The notes beneath the pieces are model-generated. The model was not told where the DNA came from. It saw nothing but the letters and a program-made list of their open reading frames with translations, and searched no databases. A DNA stretch of 64,000 nucleotides from positions 2,418,001 through 2,482,000 of the forward strand of contig CAWHVD010000001.1 of assembly GCA_963832835.1 (NCBI GenBank). The letters run 5' to 3'. Below are positions 55,060 to 63,280 of the stretch, piece after piece. This DNA comes from CAVPKN01 sp963832835 (GTDB taxonomy: Bacteria > Chlamydiota > Chlamydiia > Chlamydiales > JAAKFR01). Within the stretch, counting starts at the first letter, position 1. The number at the start of each line of letters is the position of its first letter. Position numbers and translations under genes: made by a program.

Positions 55060-56496
55060 ATGATTTTGTCAAATAGCAGTTTGAGGGATTCGTATCCTGT
55101 ATCCAACATACATTTAGCTTGGACAGTTCAAGGTTATGCTCCAGATTGGCACATAGATTATTCACTTCCCGGCAATCGCTTACATAAACGTATCGACGGT
55201 ACTTTAGAGGTTATGCCTAAGCCTCCGGGTGTGGTGCTAGGAGAATGGGTATTAAGACCAATGATAGATGTGACTTATAGTTTATCAATGCAAACTTTTC
55301 AAATTATTAAGAGTGGACTTTTTTCCATAGGTAATATTTTATCTTCCCCTATAAATATTTTTCCAGGAGCCCAAGCCAGCTCAACAGGAGAAGCATCCCC
55401 AACATCCGACAACGCTGAATCGGTTTTATGCCCCGCCTTACGAGTCATAGTTAACGCTAAAAAAAATGCTGGTACCGATTCATCCAGTTCTCCAAAGTTG
55501 TCGGATGGAGCAAAGAATCCTAAAAAAATTGTCGACGATGACCTCTCTCAGGATGATGCTGACTTCTCGTCACCTGAAGACGCCCAAAAATATCTTGAAG
55601 CTAGAATGGGAAAGGTCCTTAGTCCTAAATCGAATTGTTTGGCAGAGAATGAAATAACGCACATTAAAGACATCAAACAACCTAGGCTTGAACAAAAGGA
55701 AATACTTAAAAAAGCATATGCTCTAATACAACTTTTGGCCAGAGAAGATCAATTAGTACTTTGCAATCAAAGGGTATTAGAATTATTGAGCACGATTGAT
55801 GCAGACAGCCACTCATATTCTATAGATGCCTTACACCCTTTACCTGAGCTTCTTTCATCCCTTTTGAATATGAAAGGAGGAGCGTATACATCTAAAGATT
55901 TGGATCTTCTAGTGACTAAAATAAATGAACTTTCAAGAAAAATGACAGTTCAGCTGCTAATGACAAATGACCAAAAAGCATTCCTGGGTTGGATTGATGT
56001 CATGTTGAAGTCTGCAGTAAAAAAACCACATTTCTTAATTTCAACCTGTGAAGTAGCCCTTAAAGTGCTTCACAGCAATACAGCGATCAAATGGGAGCAA
56101 AAAAAGGAACTTCGAAATATGGCAAGATGGCATCAAAAAAATTCCATCAGTCCACAAGAACAGGCTATTACAAATAAAATATTGGATGCAACAGGGTCTC
56201 AGATTACATTAATTAATGTGTTTTTTTCTTATTTAGAATGCTTCCCAGATGACATGAAACGATTCGACGCATTTGCACAGGATATCGGATCTGTTCTCTT
56301 TAGCAGCTCAACATTTAAAGAAATGACAGGATTAATAATCGGCCTGCTGACATTCCGTAAAATACCCGCAGATTATAAAAATACAGCTGCTCTCATGACC
56401 TTGTGTGTTGTTCTTACTCGGATGTTATATCTTTCTTATCAACAGATCCATTCGGATAACTCTTGGAATCCGATTTCCATCGAAGCGGGAGGGTAA
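55060..56496 (+). CDS. Unknown protein B with shared N-terminal domain (tandem paralogue 2)
   Basis: 478 residues. Starts eight bases after its neighbour with RBS GGGAATGAT, so they are co-transcribed. Residues about 29-105 match protein A (PGNRLHKRIDGTLEVMPKPPG and ILSSPINIFPGA). A low-complexity acidic/Ser-rich linker follows (about 108-175), then about 300 mainly helical residues with no recognised motif. The chimeric relation to protein A is clear; function unknown. Confidence 0.65.
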   Translation: MILSNSSLRDSYPVSNIHLAWTVQGYAPDWHIDYSLPGNRLHKRIDGTLEVMPKPPGVVLGEWVLRPMIDVTYSLSMQTFQIIKSGLFSIGNILSSPINIFPGAQASSTGEASPTSDNAESVLCPALRVIVNAKKNAGTDSSSSPKLSDGAKNPKKIVDDDLSQDDADFSSPEDAQKYLEARMGKVLSPKSNCLAENEITHIKDIKQPRLEQKEILKKAYALIQLLAREDQLVLCNQRVLELLSTIDADSHSYSIDALHPLPELLSSLLNMKGGAYTSKDLDLLVTKINELSRKMTVQLLMTNDQKAFLGWIDVMLKSAVKKPHFLISTCEVALKVLHSNTAIKWEQKKELRNMARWHQKNSISPQEQAITNKILDATGSQITLINVFFSYLECFPDDMKRFDAFAQDIGSVLFSSSTFKEMTGLIIGLLTFRKIPADYKNTAALMTLCVVLTRMLYLSYQQIHSDNSWNPISIEAGG

Positions 56497-56512
56497 ACGA
56501 AATCCATTTATG

Positions 56513-56815
56513 TAGACCCCACTTCGAACACAAAATAATCCTTCAAGTCCGCTTTCACTAAATTTCGTAATTCCTGCATGATAACCTTCTCAATTACTAA
56601 ATGAGGGTCATCTATTCGGCATAAGCAGGTAAATCTACATCTTTTGTAGCTCGTGCGGTAGCAACTCGTAATTCCATAGCATAGCCACCTTTTAGAACAA
56701 AACTATACGAATCTTGGTGAAAAACTCTGGCCAAGAGTCTTTCAAAAGCAGCCTTTCGTCGAAGACGCTGTAAATCTTGGTTATTCTTGCTAGCGACGCT
56801 TTTTAAGCAAGCTTC
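56513..56815 (-). pseudogene. Fragment of AbiEii toxin gene
   Basis: About 300 bases matching the middle of the complete toxin gene (61804-62109) at roughly 90% identity, including KGGYAMELR and TKDVDL. It lacks the original start (MTIFKTPTDF) and has a one-base deletion after AAGCAGGT that breaks the frame. The 5' side abuts the group II intron tail, and the 3' side ends in a different sequence. Dead copy. Confidence 0.9.
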
Positions 56816-56822
56816 CAAGCTC

Positions 56823-57299
56823 CGGTCGCGGTAGGGACGTCAATTTCTTGCCCCCCCCCCGCACAGATCCGTACGTGCAGCATTACCGCATACGGCTCCT
56901 ACCTTGGATGTTTGGCGTAGAAACGCTCTTCTGGATAAGGATGCAATATCTTGGCTCTTGGTATCCATTTGTCTACCCATTTTCCAAAACGCTCCCATGT
57001 TATTTTGTTTCTTTGGCTCCTCCGTTTAAGGCTTCGAATCCATATTCGTTTCACCTCTTTACGATAGGCTCCCAGAGGGAAATATTTCCGGGAACAGCAT
57101 AATAGTTGAAATATCCTCGAACTACTGAACCCAGCCATTTTCCTTGAGTGGCTATAGGATCATGTCGACGACGCATCAACTCTTTCTTCACATCTTGAAG
57201 TTTTGCTCTCAGACGTTTGGTTATGGTATTTCGAATCACAAGAAATTTTCCTTTTTGGCTTTTCCCACATATATGGCTAAAACCTAGGAAATTGAACAT
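56823..57299 (-). mobile_element. Group II intron 3' fragment (maturase end, domains V-VI)
   Basis: The complement of 56866-56898 (GAGCCGTATGCGGTAATGCT, then GCACGTACGGATC) is a canonical group II intron domain V. Upstream on the minus strand are the maturase X and D-type segments: FNFLGFSHICGKSQKGKFLVIRNT, VVRGYFNYYAVPGN (57051-57299) and, after a frameshift near 57070-57138, WIRSLKRRSQRNKITWERF and RAKILHPYPEERFYAKHPR (56899 on). The reverse-transcriptase domain and the 5' intron are missing. A ten-C run (56851-56860) lies in the domain V-VI region. Non-functional remnant. Confidence 0.9.
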
Positions 57300-57306
57300 T
57301 TCAGGC

Positions 57307-57492
57307 TTACCTTCCTAAGGTCCTAAGCCTTACTCTGATGGCAGCAGCAGCTTGGGTAAAGCTTTTCCCATCTCGGATGTGAGCAAATGCGAGGTATCTT
57401 TTCCTCTCTCTGGGATTGCCCTGTGTTTTGGATAGTTTGTCGAAATCGTATTGATCTAGGCCTTTGATTGCCTCAGACTTTCTTCCGCGCAT
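57307..57492 (-). pseudogene. N-terminal fragment of an IS630-type transposase
   Basis: About 61 residues from ATG 57492, MRGRKSEAIKGLDQYDFDKL and then RKRYLAFAHIRDGKSFTQAAAAIRVRLRTLGR. This looks like the helix-turn-helix N-terminus of IS630/winged-helix transposases. The frame stops just where the group II intron fragment begins and no catalytic DDE part is present. Truncated. Confidence 0.65.
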
Positions 57493-57551
57493 AAGCACTC
57501 CTTTGAAAAGAGAAAAGTATAGCAAAACCCGTTAATTAAATTTATGAATTT

Positions 57552-57690
57552 ATTTCTTTGGAATGGTATAACATGACAGATTTGGATGATCGTTTCGAAG
57601 CCTATGTTTTTGCACCTAAGCGAGAAAGGATCGTTCAAAAATGGCGTGTTATACAGTGCCAATTTGTGACTTTATTTTCTGGAAATGGTA
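57552..57690 (+). mobile_element. MITE family A, copy 6 (left end damaged)
   Basis: The right end is intact (GGAAATGGTA then TTA at 57691-57693); the left terminal repeat is replaced by TTTCTTTGGAATGGTATAAC, joined to the internal ACATGACAGATTTGG. About 130 bp recognisable. Sits between the IS630 fragment and an XRE remnant. Confidence 0.85.
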
Positions 57691-57894
57691 TTAGTGGAAT
57701 TATTTCCGCATCTTTCCCAAGAAAGGATAGTAGGGCGGGCAACATGTTTCTCTTTGGAACGCCTCCTCCGTTTTCTAAATGACCTAGAACAGAATGTCTA
57801 CATTCCCATTACACCCGCTCCCCGTTCCAAACCTGGCACCACTAAGATAGGAGAAGTTCCTTCTAAAGCTCGGATAGCTGCTTTACGGAAATGA
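57691..57894 (+). pseudogene. 3' remnant of an XRE-family regulator
   Basis: The frame reads SLERLLRFLNDLEQNVYIPITPAPRSKPG, the typical C-terminal end of XRE/NadS-type HTH regulators; the HTH is mostly lost (HLSQERIVGR may be its last helix). The MITE right end adjoins it. No intact start. A decayed antitoxin or regulator. Confidence 0.6.
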
Positions 57895-57909
57895 GTTCCC
57901 ATAACGTAG

Positions 57910-58908
57910 TTATGGAGTTAGACCCTCGTCAGTCTCAAATGCTATAGCTACTACACCATGAGGCTCGAACATATCTATAAACTGTTTATACATCTCTTGC
58001 CTGTTTTCCCCACCTGCCATCGTCAACAGTAATTCATGACCGTAGATAGCAATATCTTCCACAATTCGTTCATGCCGATAATAGGCCAGGATTGTCGAAT
58101 CAATTGCAGTCCTTCCGTAGCCCCTATAAAAAGACTTTTCCTCATGCAACTGATTCCAAACATTTGCGACACCGCCGCCAATAAACATGAGGTCGCGTTC
58201 TTTGGGTGCCATGATGGGATCATCCCAATCCACTATGTAAAGCGTGTCATTTCCTTGGATCAATACATTACCGCCATGAATGTCGGAATGGCACAAAACG
58301 AATGGGAACGATTGACCTTGAAGCTGCTCGCCAAGCTGCTGCGCGCGGTCTACTAGACGTCGAATAGCTGGCATATTCTCTTTTATAAACTTCAATAGCT
58401 TTAAGGCAATCTCATCACCGGTAGGTTTAGCGTCGATATGAGCATAGAGTGACCGGAAGGCCTCACGCCATTTAGGTGAATAGACTTCCCTTCGGAGTTG
58501 CTTTTGGATTGATGGAGGTACATCCATTTCGTGAACTTGTCTCAACGCTTTACCCAGCTCAAACCATTGCTTATCCGTTAGATTACAGCTAAACCCATTC
58601 TGTCCGTTCACAAATGGGTACACCATGAGAGTAAAGTCATCAATACGCTGAGTTGATTGACCCAGAAGTGTTTTAATGGGAGGAATAATCTGTTCAATCC
58701 CGGCATCATGTAATAGCTCCACAATCACAACACTCATATCATGATGATGACCCCGTTTTAACTTTATGAAATAAACTTTCTGGTCATACGTGTGAGCTTT
58801 ATATATTGACGCATTAATATCAGCGCCAATCGGGAGAAACGTAAGCGATTCAACTTCAATTCCATAATCGATATTTAAGCAGCTAATAATGTGCTGTTTC
58901 TCTATCAT
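57910..58908 (-). CDS. APH-family kinase, spectinomycin phosphotransferase (APH(9))-like
   Basis: 332 residues. The kinase catalytic loop is CHSDIHGGNVLI (His207-x-Asp209 ... Asn214); the metal-binding DFG-equivalent is IVDWDD (Asp227 region) followed by PIMAPKERDLMFIGGG, a segment characteristic of APH(9)-type spectinomycin kinases and homoserine-kinase-like relatives. N-lobe Lys in VYFIKLKRG. Phosphorylates an aminocyclitol or small alcohol. Lies between transposon debris on both sides, consistent with horizontal transfer. Resistance activity is not proven by sequence. Confidence 0.82.
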   Translation of the reverse strand: MIEKQHIISCLNIDYGIEVESLTFLPIGADINASIYKAHTYDQKVYFIKLKRGHHHDMSVVIVELLHDAGIEQIIPPIKTLLGQSTQRIDDFTLMVYPFVNGQNGFSCNLTDKQWFELGKALRQVHEMDVPPSIQKQLRREVYSPKWREAFRSLYAHIDAKPTGDEIALKLLKFIKENMPAIRRLVDRAQQLGEQLQGQSFPFVLCHSDIHGGNVLIQGNDTLYIVDWDDPIMAPKERDLMFIGGGVANVWNQLHEEKSFYRGYGRTAIDSTILAYYRHERIVEDIAIYGHELLLTMAGGENRQEMYKQFIDMFEPHGVVAIAFETDEGLTP

Positions 58909-58941
58909 GATGAGAAGTATGCCTACATGTGCCCAATTATC

Positions 58942-59127
58942 TCAAATGCGTTGACTTTGTTTTTCGATATTTTGATACTTCTGAGCAGCGATTGCATGCT
59001 CAAAAAGGGCATAGTGCATCCAGGAATAGGCAAAGTTGGCAAAAGAGTGTTGATAATCTAAGCCCGCGCCAACTGAGGAGAAAATTTCACACATACTCGA
59101 CAAGAGCTCAACCTTCTTCCATCTCAT
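58942..59127 (-). CDS. Short hypothetical protein, doubtful
   Basis: 61 residues, MRWKKVELLSSMCEIFSSVG and then FANFAYSWMHYALFEHAIAAQKYQN. Aromatic helical composition looks protein-like but no RBS is clear and the frame could be a remnant. No family recognised. Confidence 0.25.
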   Translation of the reverse strand: MRWKKVELLSSMCEIFSSVGAGLDYQHSFANFAYSWMHYALFEHAIAAQKYQNIEKQSQRI

Positions 59128-59173
59128 AAGCTCTACAACGATTTTTTAAAATTCTTGTGACTGCAGTACATTA

Positions 59174-59334
59174 TACCATTTCTAGAAAATAAAGTCACAA
59201 ATTAGCACTGTATAACACGCCATTTTTGAACGATCCTTTCTCGCTTAGATGCAAAAACATAGGCTTCGAAATGATCATCCAAATCTGTCATGTTACCCAG
59301 TGCCACTTCATGGCTTTATTTTCTGGAAATGGTA
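59174..59334 (-). mobile_element. MITE family A, copy 7
   Basis: 161 bp with TTA duplications (59171-59173, 59335-59337), between the APH-like gene and the methyltransferase-like gene. The rest of this 547-base gap shows nothing else. Confidence 0.95.
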
Positions 59335-59455
59335 TTATTCCAGTCCTTCGATTAATTAAGGTCTGCTCTCTTTCAAAAAAGGTTGGGTCTCCAAAATAAA
59401 ATTCAGCTTTACATTAGCTTAAAATGTGATAGATTCTATTTGACACAGGAGGATT

Positions 59456-60808
59456 ATGACAAATATTAACAGTCTACAAACGGTGTCGAGAAGGTTCCAT
59501 AACTTTACATCTCCTTCTCTACAAACCACAGCCATTGCTGCTTGTGTCGGTCTTACACTGTGGTATATTTTAGACCCAAAAGACTCCCTAAAAAAAATTG
59601 GAGTCGTAGTATGTGTAGCGCTCGCCTCACAAACTCACACTTGGATACCCTACCTTAAACGACAGAGAACACTAATCGGATTTGGAAAAAATGAACTACT
59701 GGACTGGGAATCTTCTTACCAATCTTTCATACGTTTAAAAAGAGCTAAAAATCTGGGCAAGCCCAATGTAAATTATTCAGATTTTACCAATCTGGAAAGA
59801 GAACAAGGCGCACAATGGGATACAGGAGAAGAATTTCGCGCTCCTCTAGAAAAGGGAGCTGCCAACCTCATCAAACAAATAGTCTTAGGTTCAAATATAT
59901 TGGAAATAGGATCAAATGTATTAGACAATAAAGGACTATCTTACCTGGCCCGCCTCTTACCAAAAGATCTTTTGAAAAATTTGACTTATTCGGACTACAT
60001 CCCATCAGGGGTAAAGCGAGAGCGTTGTAAAACTCAAAGGACTTACAAATGTATAGACATCAGAAACCCAGCAAAAAACCTTTTTTATTCACATGATTGT
60101 CTAGTGGCCATTAACGTTGCGGATGTTCTTTCACGTCATGATCTTCCTGCAATGGCAAATGGAGCTCATCAATTATTAAAAAATGGAGGCTTAGCTATCA
60201 TTCTCGCAGACCGTCCTATAATGACGATCCCCTTATTCTCCAAATTTTCCCATGCTGATGACTTTGTTTTTCCATGGATCGATGAGGCTTCTTTTTATGC
60301 AAAAAGCAAAATCTTAAAAGGTGTCAAGGTGATTCCTACAGCTAAAGTAAGAAAAATATTTGCTTCCCGGGGTAAGGAATATGCTTCATTCTTTGATCGA
60401 CTCATGCAGCTCACACCTGCCCAAAGACAATTTTTTTTGCACACATCTTTCTTCGTAAGCAACTCCCTATGTCAATTTTTACAGCTGACAACAGAAAATC
60501 AAGTTGAGTCCTATGAAACCACCGCATCGTACCAAAAAGACGTAACATCCGCTTTCAAAAGCCACCGATTTATAAAACTTTTTGCAGGATACAGAGAAGG
60601 AACAACAGTCATTGATCATCCTGATCCAAGTTACACAAGAACCAATGGAATGCCCTATAACACACTGGATTATGATCCTAGAACTGGTGGGCCTCTTCTA
60701 TATCATACAATTCAAGGTATTGCTCTCCAGAAACTGCAATTGACAGCCACTTTTCATGTAATGATTTTCAAAAAGCGTGAACCCACGCTCGAAGAACCTC
60801 ACTCATAG
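59456..60808 (+). CDS. Membrane-anchored SAM-dependent methyltransferase-like protein
   Basis: 450 residues with RBS GGAGGATT before ATG 59456. Two short hydrophobic spans near residues 22-40 (LQTTAIAACVGLTLWYIL) and 48-62 (IGVVVCVALASQTHT) form an Inc-like hairpin. The cytosolic domain has a Rossmann methyltransferase core: ILEIGSNVLDNKGL (motif I), LTYSDYIPSG, CLVAINVADVLSRHDLPAMANGAHQLLKNGGLAIILADRP (motifs II-III). The C-terminal ~180 residues are specific. Target unknown; a vacuole-membrane methyltransferase is an inference. Confidence 0.65.
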   Translation: MTNINSLQTVSRRFHNFTSPSLQTTAIAACVGLTLWYILDPKDSLKKIGVVVCVALASQTHTWIPYLKRQRTLIGFGKNELLDWESSYQSFIRLKRAKNLGKPNVNYSDFTNLEREQGAQWDTGEEFRAPLEKGAANLIKQIVLGSNILEIGSNVLDNKGLSYLARLLPKDLLKNLTYSDYIPSGVKRERCKTQRTYKCIDIRNPAKNLFYSHDCLVAINVADVLSRHDLPAMANGAHQLLKNGGLAIILADRPIMTIPLFSKFSHADDFVFPWIDEASFYAKSKILKGVKVIPTAKVRKIFASRGKEYASFFDRLMQLTPAQRQFFLHTSFFVSNSLCQFLQLTTENQVESYETTASYQKDVTSAFKSHRFIKLFAGYREGTTVIDHPDPSYTRTNGMPYNTLDYDPRTGGPLLYHTIQGIALQKLQLTATFHVMIFKKREPTLEEPHS

Positions 60809-60875
60809 CCCATGATTTAAGCTCGCTCTTATCCTCACCACCTCTCCTTACTTTTCTTGACCTCCCATACAGTAA

Positions 60876-61036
60876 TTCCATTTCCAGAAAATAAAGTCAT
60901 TAAGTGGCGCTGGGTAATATGGCAGATTTGGATGATCGTTTCGAAGCCTATGTTTTTGCATCTAAGCGAGAAAGGATCGTTCAAAAATGGCGTGTTATAC
61001 AGTGCTAATTTGTGACTTTATTTTCTGGAAATGGTA
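60876..61036 (+). mobile_element. MITE family A, copy 8
   Basis: 161 bp, left end TTCCATTTCC (one change), right end GGAAATGGTA. TAA duplications at 60873-60875 and 61037-61039. Confidence 0.95.
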
Positions 61037-61101
61037 TAACTGCAGCCAGAAAAACGACAGCTTATGAAAATGCAATGCGTAAAGGAACTTTCTGAAAACG
61101 A

Positions 61102-61216
61102 GTAACTATTCAGGTAATCCATCTTTTTGGTTAAAAGCCTCCCTGTGGTGACTATTCACTCCCAGCTTGGCAAAGTGGGCCTGCCTTAAAGATTCTGCTG
61201 GCTCGTGAATAGTCAC
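61102..61216 (-). mobile_element. MITE family B, copy 5
   Basis: 115 bp, GTAACTATTCAGG at left and CGTGAATAGTCAC at right. Exact 8-bp target duplication GAAAACGA (61094-61101 and 61217-61224). Together with MITE A copy 8 it fills the 487-base gap before the AbiE genes. Confidence 0.95.
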
Positions 61217-61295
61217 GAAAACGAAACATTTGTAAAGTCTTCACCTTTAAATTCTTTGTCTTCTTGAGATTTCACGAGATCATTTTTCATATTTC

Positions 61296-62147
61296 CTACA
61301 CATGAGCCTGAAAAAATTCCCGCAACTCAAGATATCCTTCTTGCATTGACTGAGATAAACCACATTCAGCAGCAAGGCTCTCATATAATGGAAGCCACTC
61401 AGAGGGTGGAGGGTCAAGACTCTTGGGTAAAGTGTGTGTACGACGCACATCGTACACTTTTTGGAGCGTAAGTTTAAAATGTGCCCCATTGATTGGCCGT
61501 AATTGTGTAAGCAACAACATATCAATCAAATCTTTGACGCGGGAATTTAATCTCTGTTCGCGGGGTAAAGTATAAGCGTGTAATTTCTCTGCAAGCTGTT
61601 GCTCAACGGAAATTATCCGCATTTTGGGAGTCTCGATGCCGCAGTATTTCAGCCAATCTGACCCATCCACATGCTCGATTTCATCCACTACAACATCAGC
61701 ACCAATATCTAGCTGAAATCTCACAAAGAGACGCCTATCGACAAAAGAGGCTACGGAATACCGCGCTCCACCATATGGAGCATTATCCAGATCCATTTGT
61801 GCTGACCCCACCTCAAAAACAAAATAATCCTTTAAGTCAGCTTTCACTAAATTTCGTAATTCCCGCATGATAACATTCTCAATTACTAAATGAAGGTCAT
61901 CTACTCTGGATAAGCAGGTTAAATCTACGTCTTTCGTTGCTCGTGCGGTGGCAAATCGTAATTCCATAGCGTAGCCACCTTTGAGAACAAAACTATCCGA
62001 ATCTTGGTGAAAAATTCTGGCCAAGAGTCTTTCAAAAGCAACCTTTCGTCGAAGACGCTGTAAATCTTGGTTATTCTTGGTAGCGATGCTTTTTAAACGA
62101 GCTTCCAGGCTTCTACGAAAATCAGTCGGTGTTTTAAAGATTGTCAT
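61296..62147 (-). CDS. abiEii: AbiEii-type nucleotidyltransferase toxin
   Basis: 283 residues. The nucleotidyltransferase motif is VLKGGYAMELRFATARATKDVDLTC (GG...DxD, about residues 54-80), the signature of AbiEii/DUF1814 toxins, which modify tRNA or block growth after phage infection. Further conserved Asp-Leu and Lys residues (EKLHAYTLPREQRLNSRVKDLIDMLLL) are present. It overlaps the antitoxin gene by 14 bases in the expected order, antitoxin first. A broken partial copy lies at 56513-56815. Confidence 0.92.
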   Translation of the reverse strand: MTIFKTPTDFRRSLEARLKSIATKNNQDLQRLRRKVAFERLLARIFHQDSDSFVLKGGYAMELRFATARATKDVDLTCLSRVDDLHLVIENVIMRELRNLVKADLKDYFVFEVGSAQMDLDNAPYGGARYSVASFVDRRLFVRFQLDIGADVVVDEIEHVDGSDWLKYCGIETPKMRIISVEQQLAEKLHAYTLPREQRLNSRVKDLIDMLLLTQLRPINGAHFKLTLQKVYDVRRTHTLPKSLDPPPSEWLPLYESLAAECGLSQSMQEGYLELREFFQAHV

Positions 62148-62733
62148 GAAATAATCTCTTAATTTTTAGATAGATGTTGGGCTGTATATTCTCAAGTACT
62201 TGCAATTCTTCTTCAGTCATGAGCCCCCGATTCAATGCTTGACGCATCGCCTGTATAATAAAATTATCTGCAACCGTTTCTGCTGTAATCACATCAATTA
62301 ACGTTCTGAAAATGGAAGTTACACGATACCCCTGCCTTTCTTCTATCTCGGATTGCTTTAAATGTGCACGATGAAGACAAAGCACTTTTGGGATTTCGAT
62401 GCGTCTGCGAAAATTGAGAGGAACTGTCATATGCATCCTCGCTGGCATAACGTCTGAAAGTTCATAAATATCAAGAGCGGTCTCATGAGACCACACTCCT
62501 TGGGGAATGTCCTTCACATTACGACTCCAAAGGCTCCACAATACAAGTTCCGGACGGTCAGTTACAGGATATCGGGTGAGACGATAAATACCCCTTCCCT
62601 CTTGAATCCATTCCCCTGAAGCCAATCGTAAATGAAAGTTCGAGCGATCGTAGCCACATTCCTCCGCCTGCTTAGCAGTAAAGAAACCTTGCTGTCGATC
62701 TGCTGCCTCGAAAAGCTGATTTGGACTTCCCAT
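62134..62733 (-). CDS. abiEi: AbiEi-type antitoxin
   Basis: 199 residues. N-terminal winged helix (QGFFTAKQAEECGYDRSNFHLRLASGEWIQEGRGIYRLTRYP) is the AbiEi N-terminal antitoxin/operator-binding domain; the C-terminal half contains VWSHETALDIYELSDVMPARMHMTVP and FRTLIDVI, as in type IV AbiEi antitoxins. Autoregulates the operon and neutralises AbiEii. First gene of the pair. Confidence 0.92.
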   Translation of the reverse strand: MGSPNQLFEAADRQQGFFTAKQAEECGYDRSNFHLRLASGEWIQEGRGIYRLTRYPVTDRPELVLWSLWSRNVKDIPQGVWSHETALDIYELSDVMPARMHMTVPLNFRRRIEIPKVLCLHRAHLKQSEIEERQGYRVTSIFRTLIDVITAETVADNFIIQAMRQALNRGLMTEEELQVLENIQPNIYLKIKRLFHDNL

Positions 62734-62878
62734 ACACCGATGCTATAACTTTTATGATATTGGTGCAATCTCAATGTTTCTTATTCAGGATTATATAAAA
62801 CCCTTATCTTCAACAAACTGAATTTTAAATCGCACAAACATTTGAATTATAATTAGAATAAAAGAAAGTGGTTTAAGA

Positions 62879-62947
62879 ATGATATATAATTACGTTGTAA
62901 ATTGCCCAGGTTGCGGGGCTAAACTACGTTTGAGAATTTCCGTTTGA
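62879..62947 (+). CDS. Very short CxxC peptide, probably a remnant
   Basis: 22 residues, MIYNYVVNCPGCGAKLRLRISV, with a zinc-ribbon CPGC knuckle. A second frame continues without stop to TAA at 63055 (RFFAPLSKQELLIKAYEEVA and onward), so a frameshift may have split a slightly longer zinc-ribbon protein. Low confidence. The remainder of 62734-63080 shows nothing else. Confidence 0.3.
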   Translation: MIYNYVVNCPGCGAKLRLRISV

Positions 62948-63082
62948 TACACAGGTTTTTCGCTCCTTTGAGCAAACAAGAACTATTAATCAAAGCATAT
63001 GAAGAAGTAGCCATCAGTGTGCCAAAAATTACAAAAAAAGGAGCACTTCAGTAAATCGAACGTAGGCCATTGACGGAAAGGA

Positions 63083-63136
63083 TGCTCGGGAAAGGACTCG
63101 AACCTTCACGGGATTGCTCCCAAGGGATTTTAAGTC
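63083..63136 (-). other. tRNA-Leu (UAA) 3'-half remnant, probable integration (att) site
   Basis: The minus strand reads anticodon loop CTTAAAA, long variable arm and T-arm GAAGG-TTCGAGT-CCTTT, then acceptor 3' strand CCCGAGCA. The 5' half is missing: the upstream sequence cannot pair with CCCGAGC. A tRNA 3' half without its 5' half is what site-specific integration of an island leaves behind. Direct repeats such as TGACCCACAATTGACCCACA follow at about 63237-63260, and the Fic gene starts beyond. Confidence 0.7.
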
Positions 63137-63280
63137 ACCACCATCCCACTCACTCTACATAACTTCCAACTATTTACAGAGAGGACCATAATCCCTCCCC
63201 AGAATTCTGTATACCCTTTTGTTGGGCCAAATCACCCCACATTCCCCTCTGTACTGACCCACAATTGACCCACAATTATT

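Noticed and set aside
56899..57299. Reverse transcriptase fragments as part of a retron or defence RT
   Set aside because: The motifs are those of group II intron maturase X and endonuclease ends, followed by a canonical domain V, so it is an intron remnant.
57456..57782. Short frames starting MALYNTPF or MTDLDDRF in and around MITE copies
   Set aside because: They recur identically in every MITE A copy because the DNA is repeated; no RBS, and the inverted-repeat structure explains the sequence. A relic of a transposase start cannot be excluded.
63083..63168. Functional tRNA-Leu gene
   Set aside because: The 5' acceptor strand and D-arm cannot be found; only the 3' half matches.
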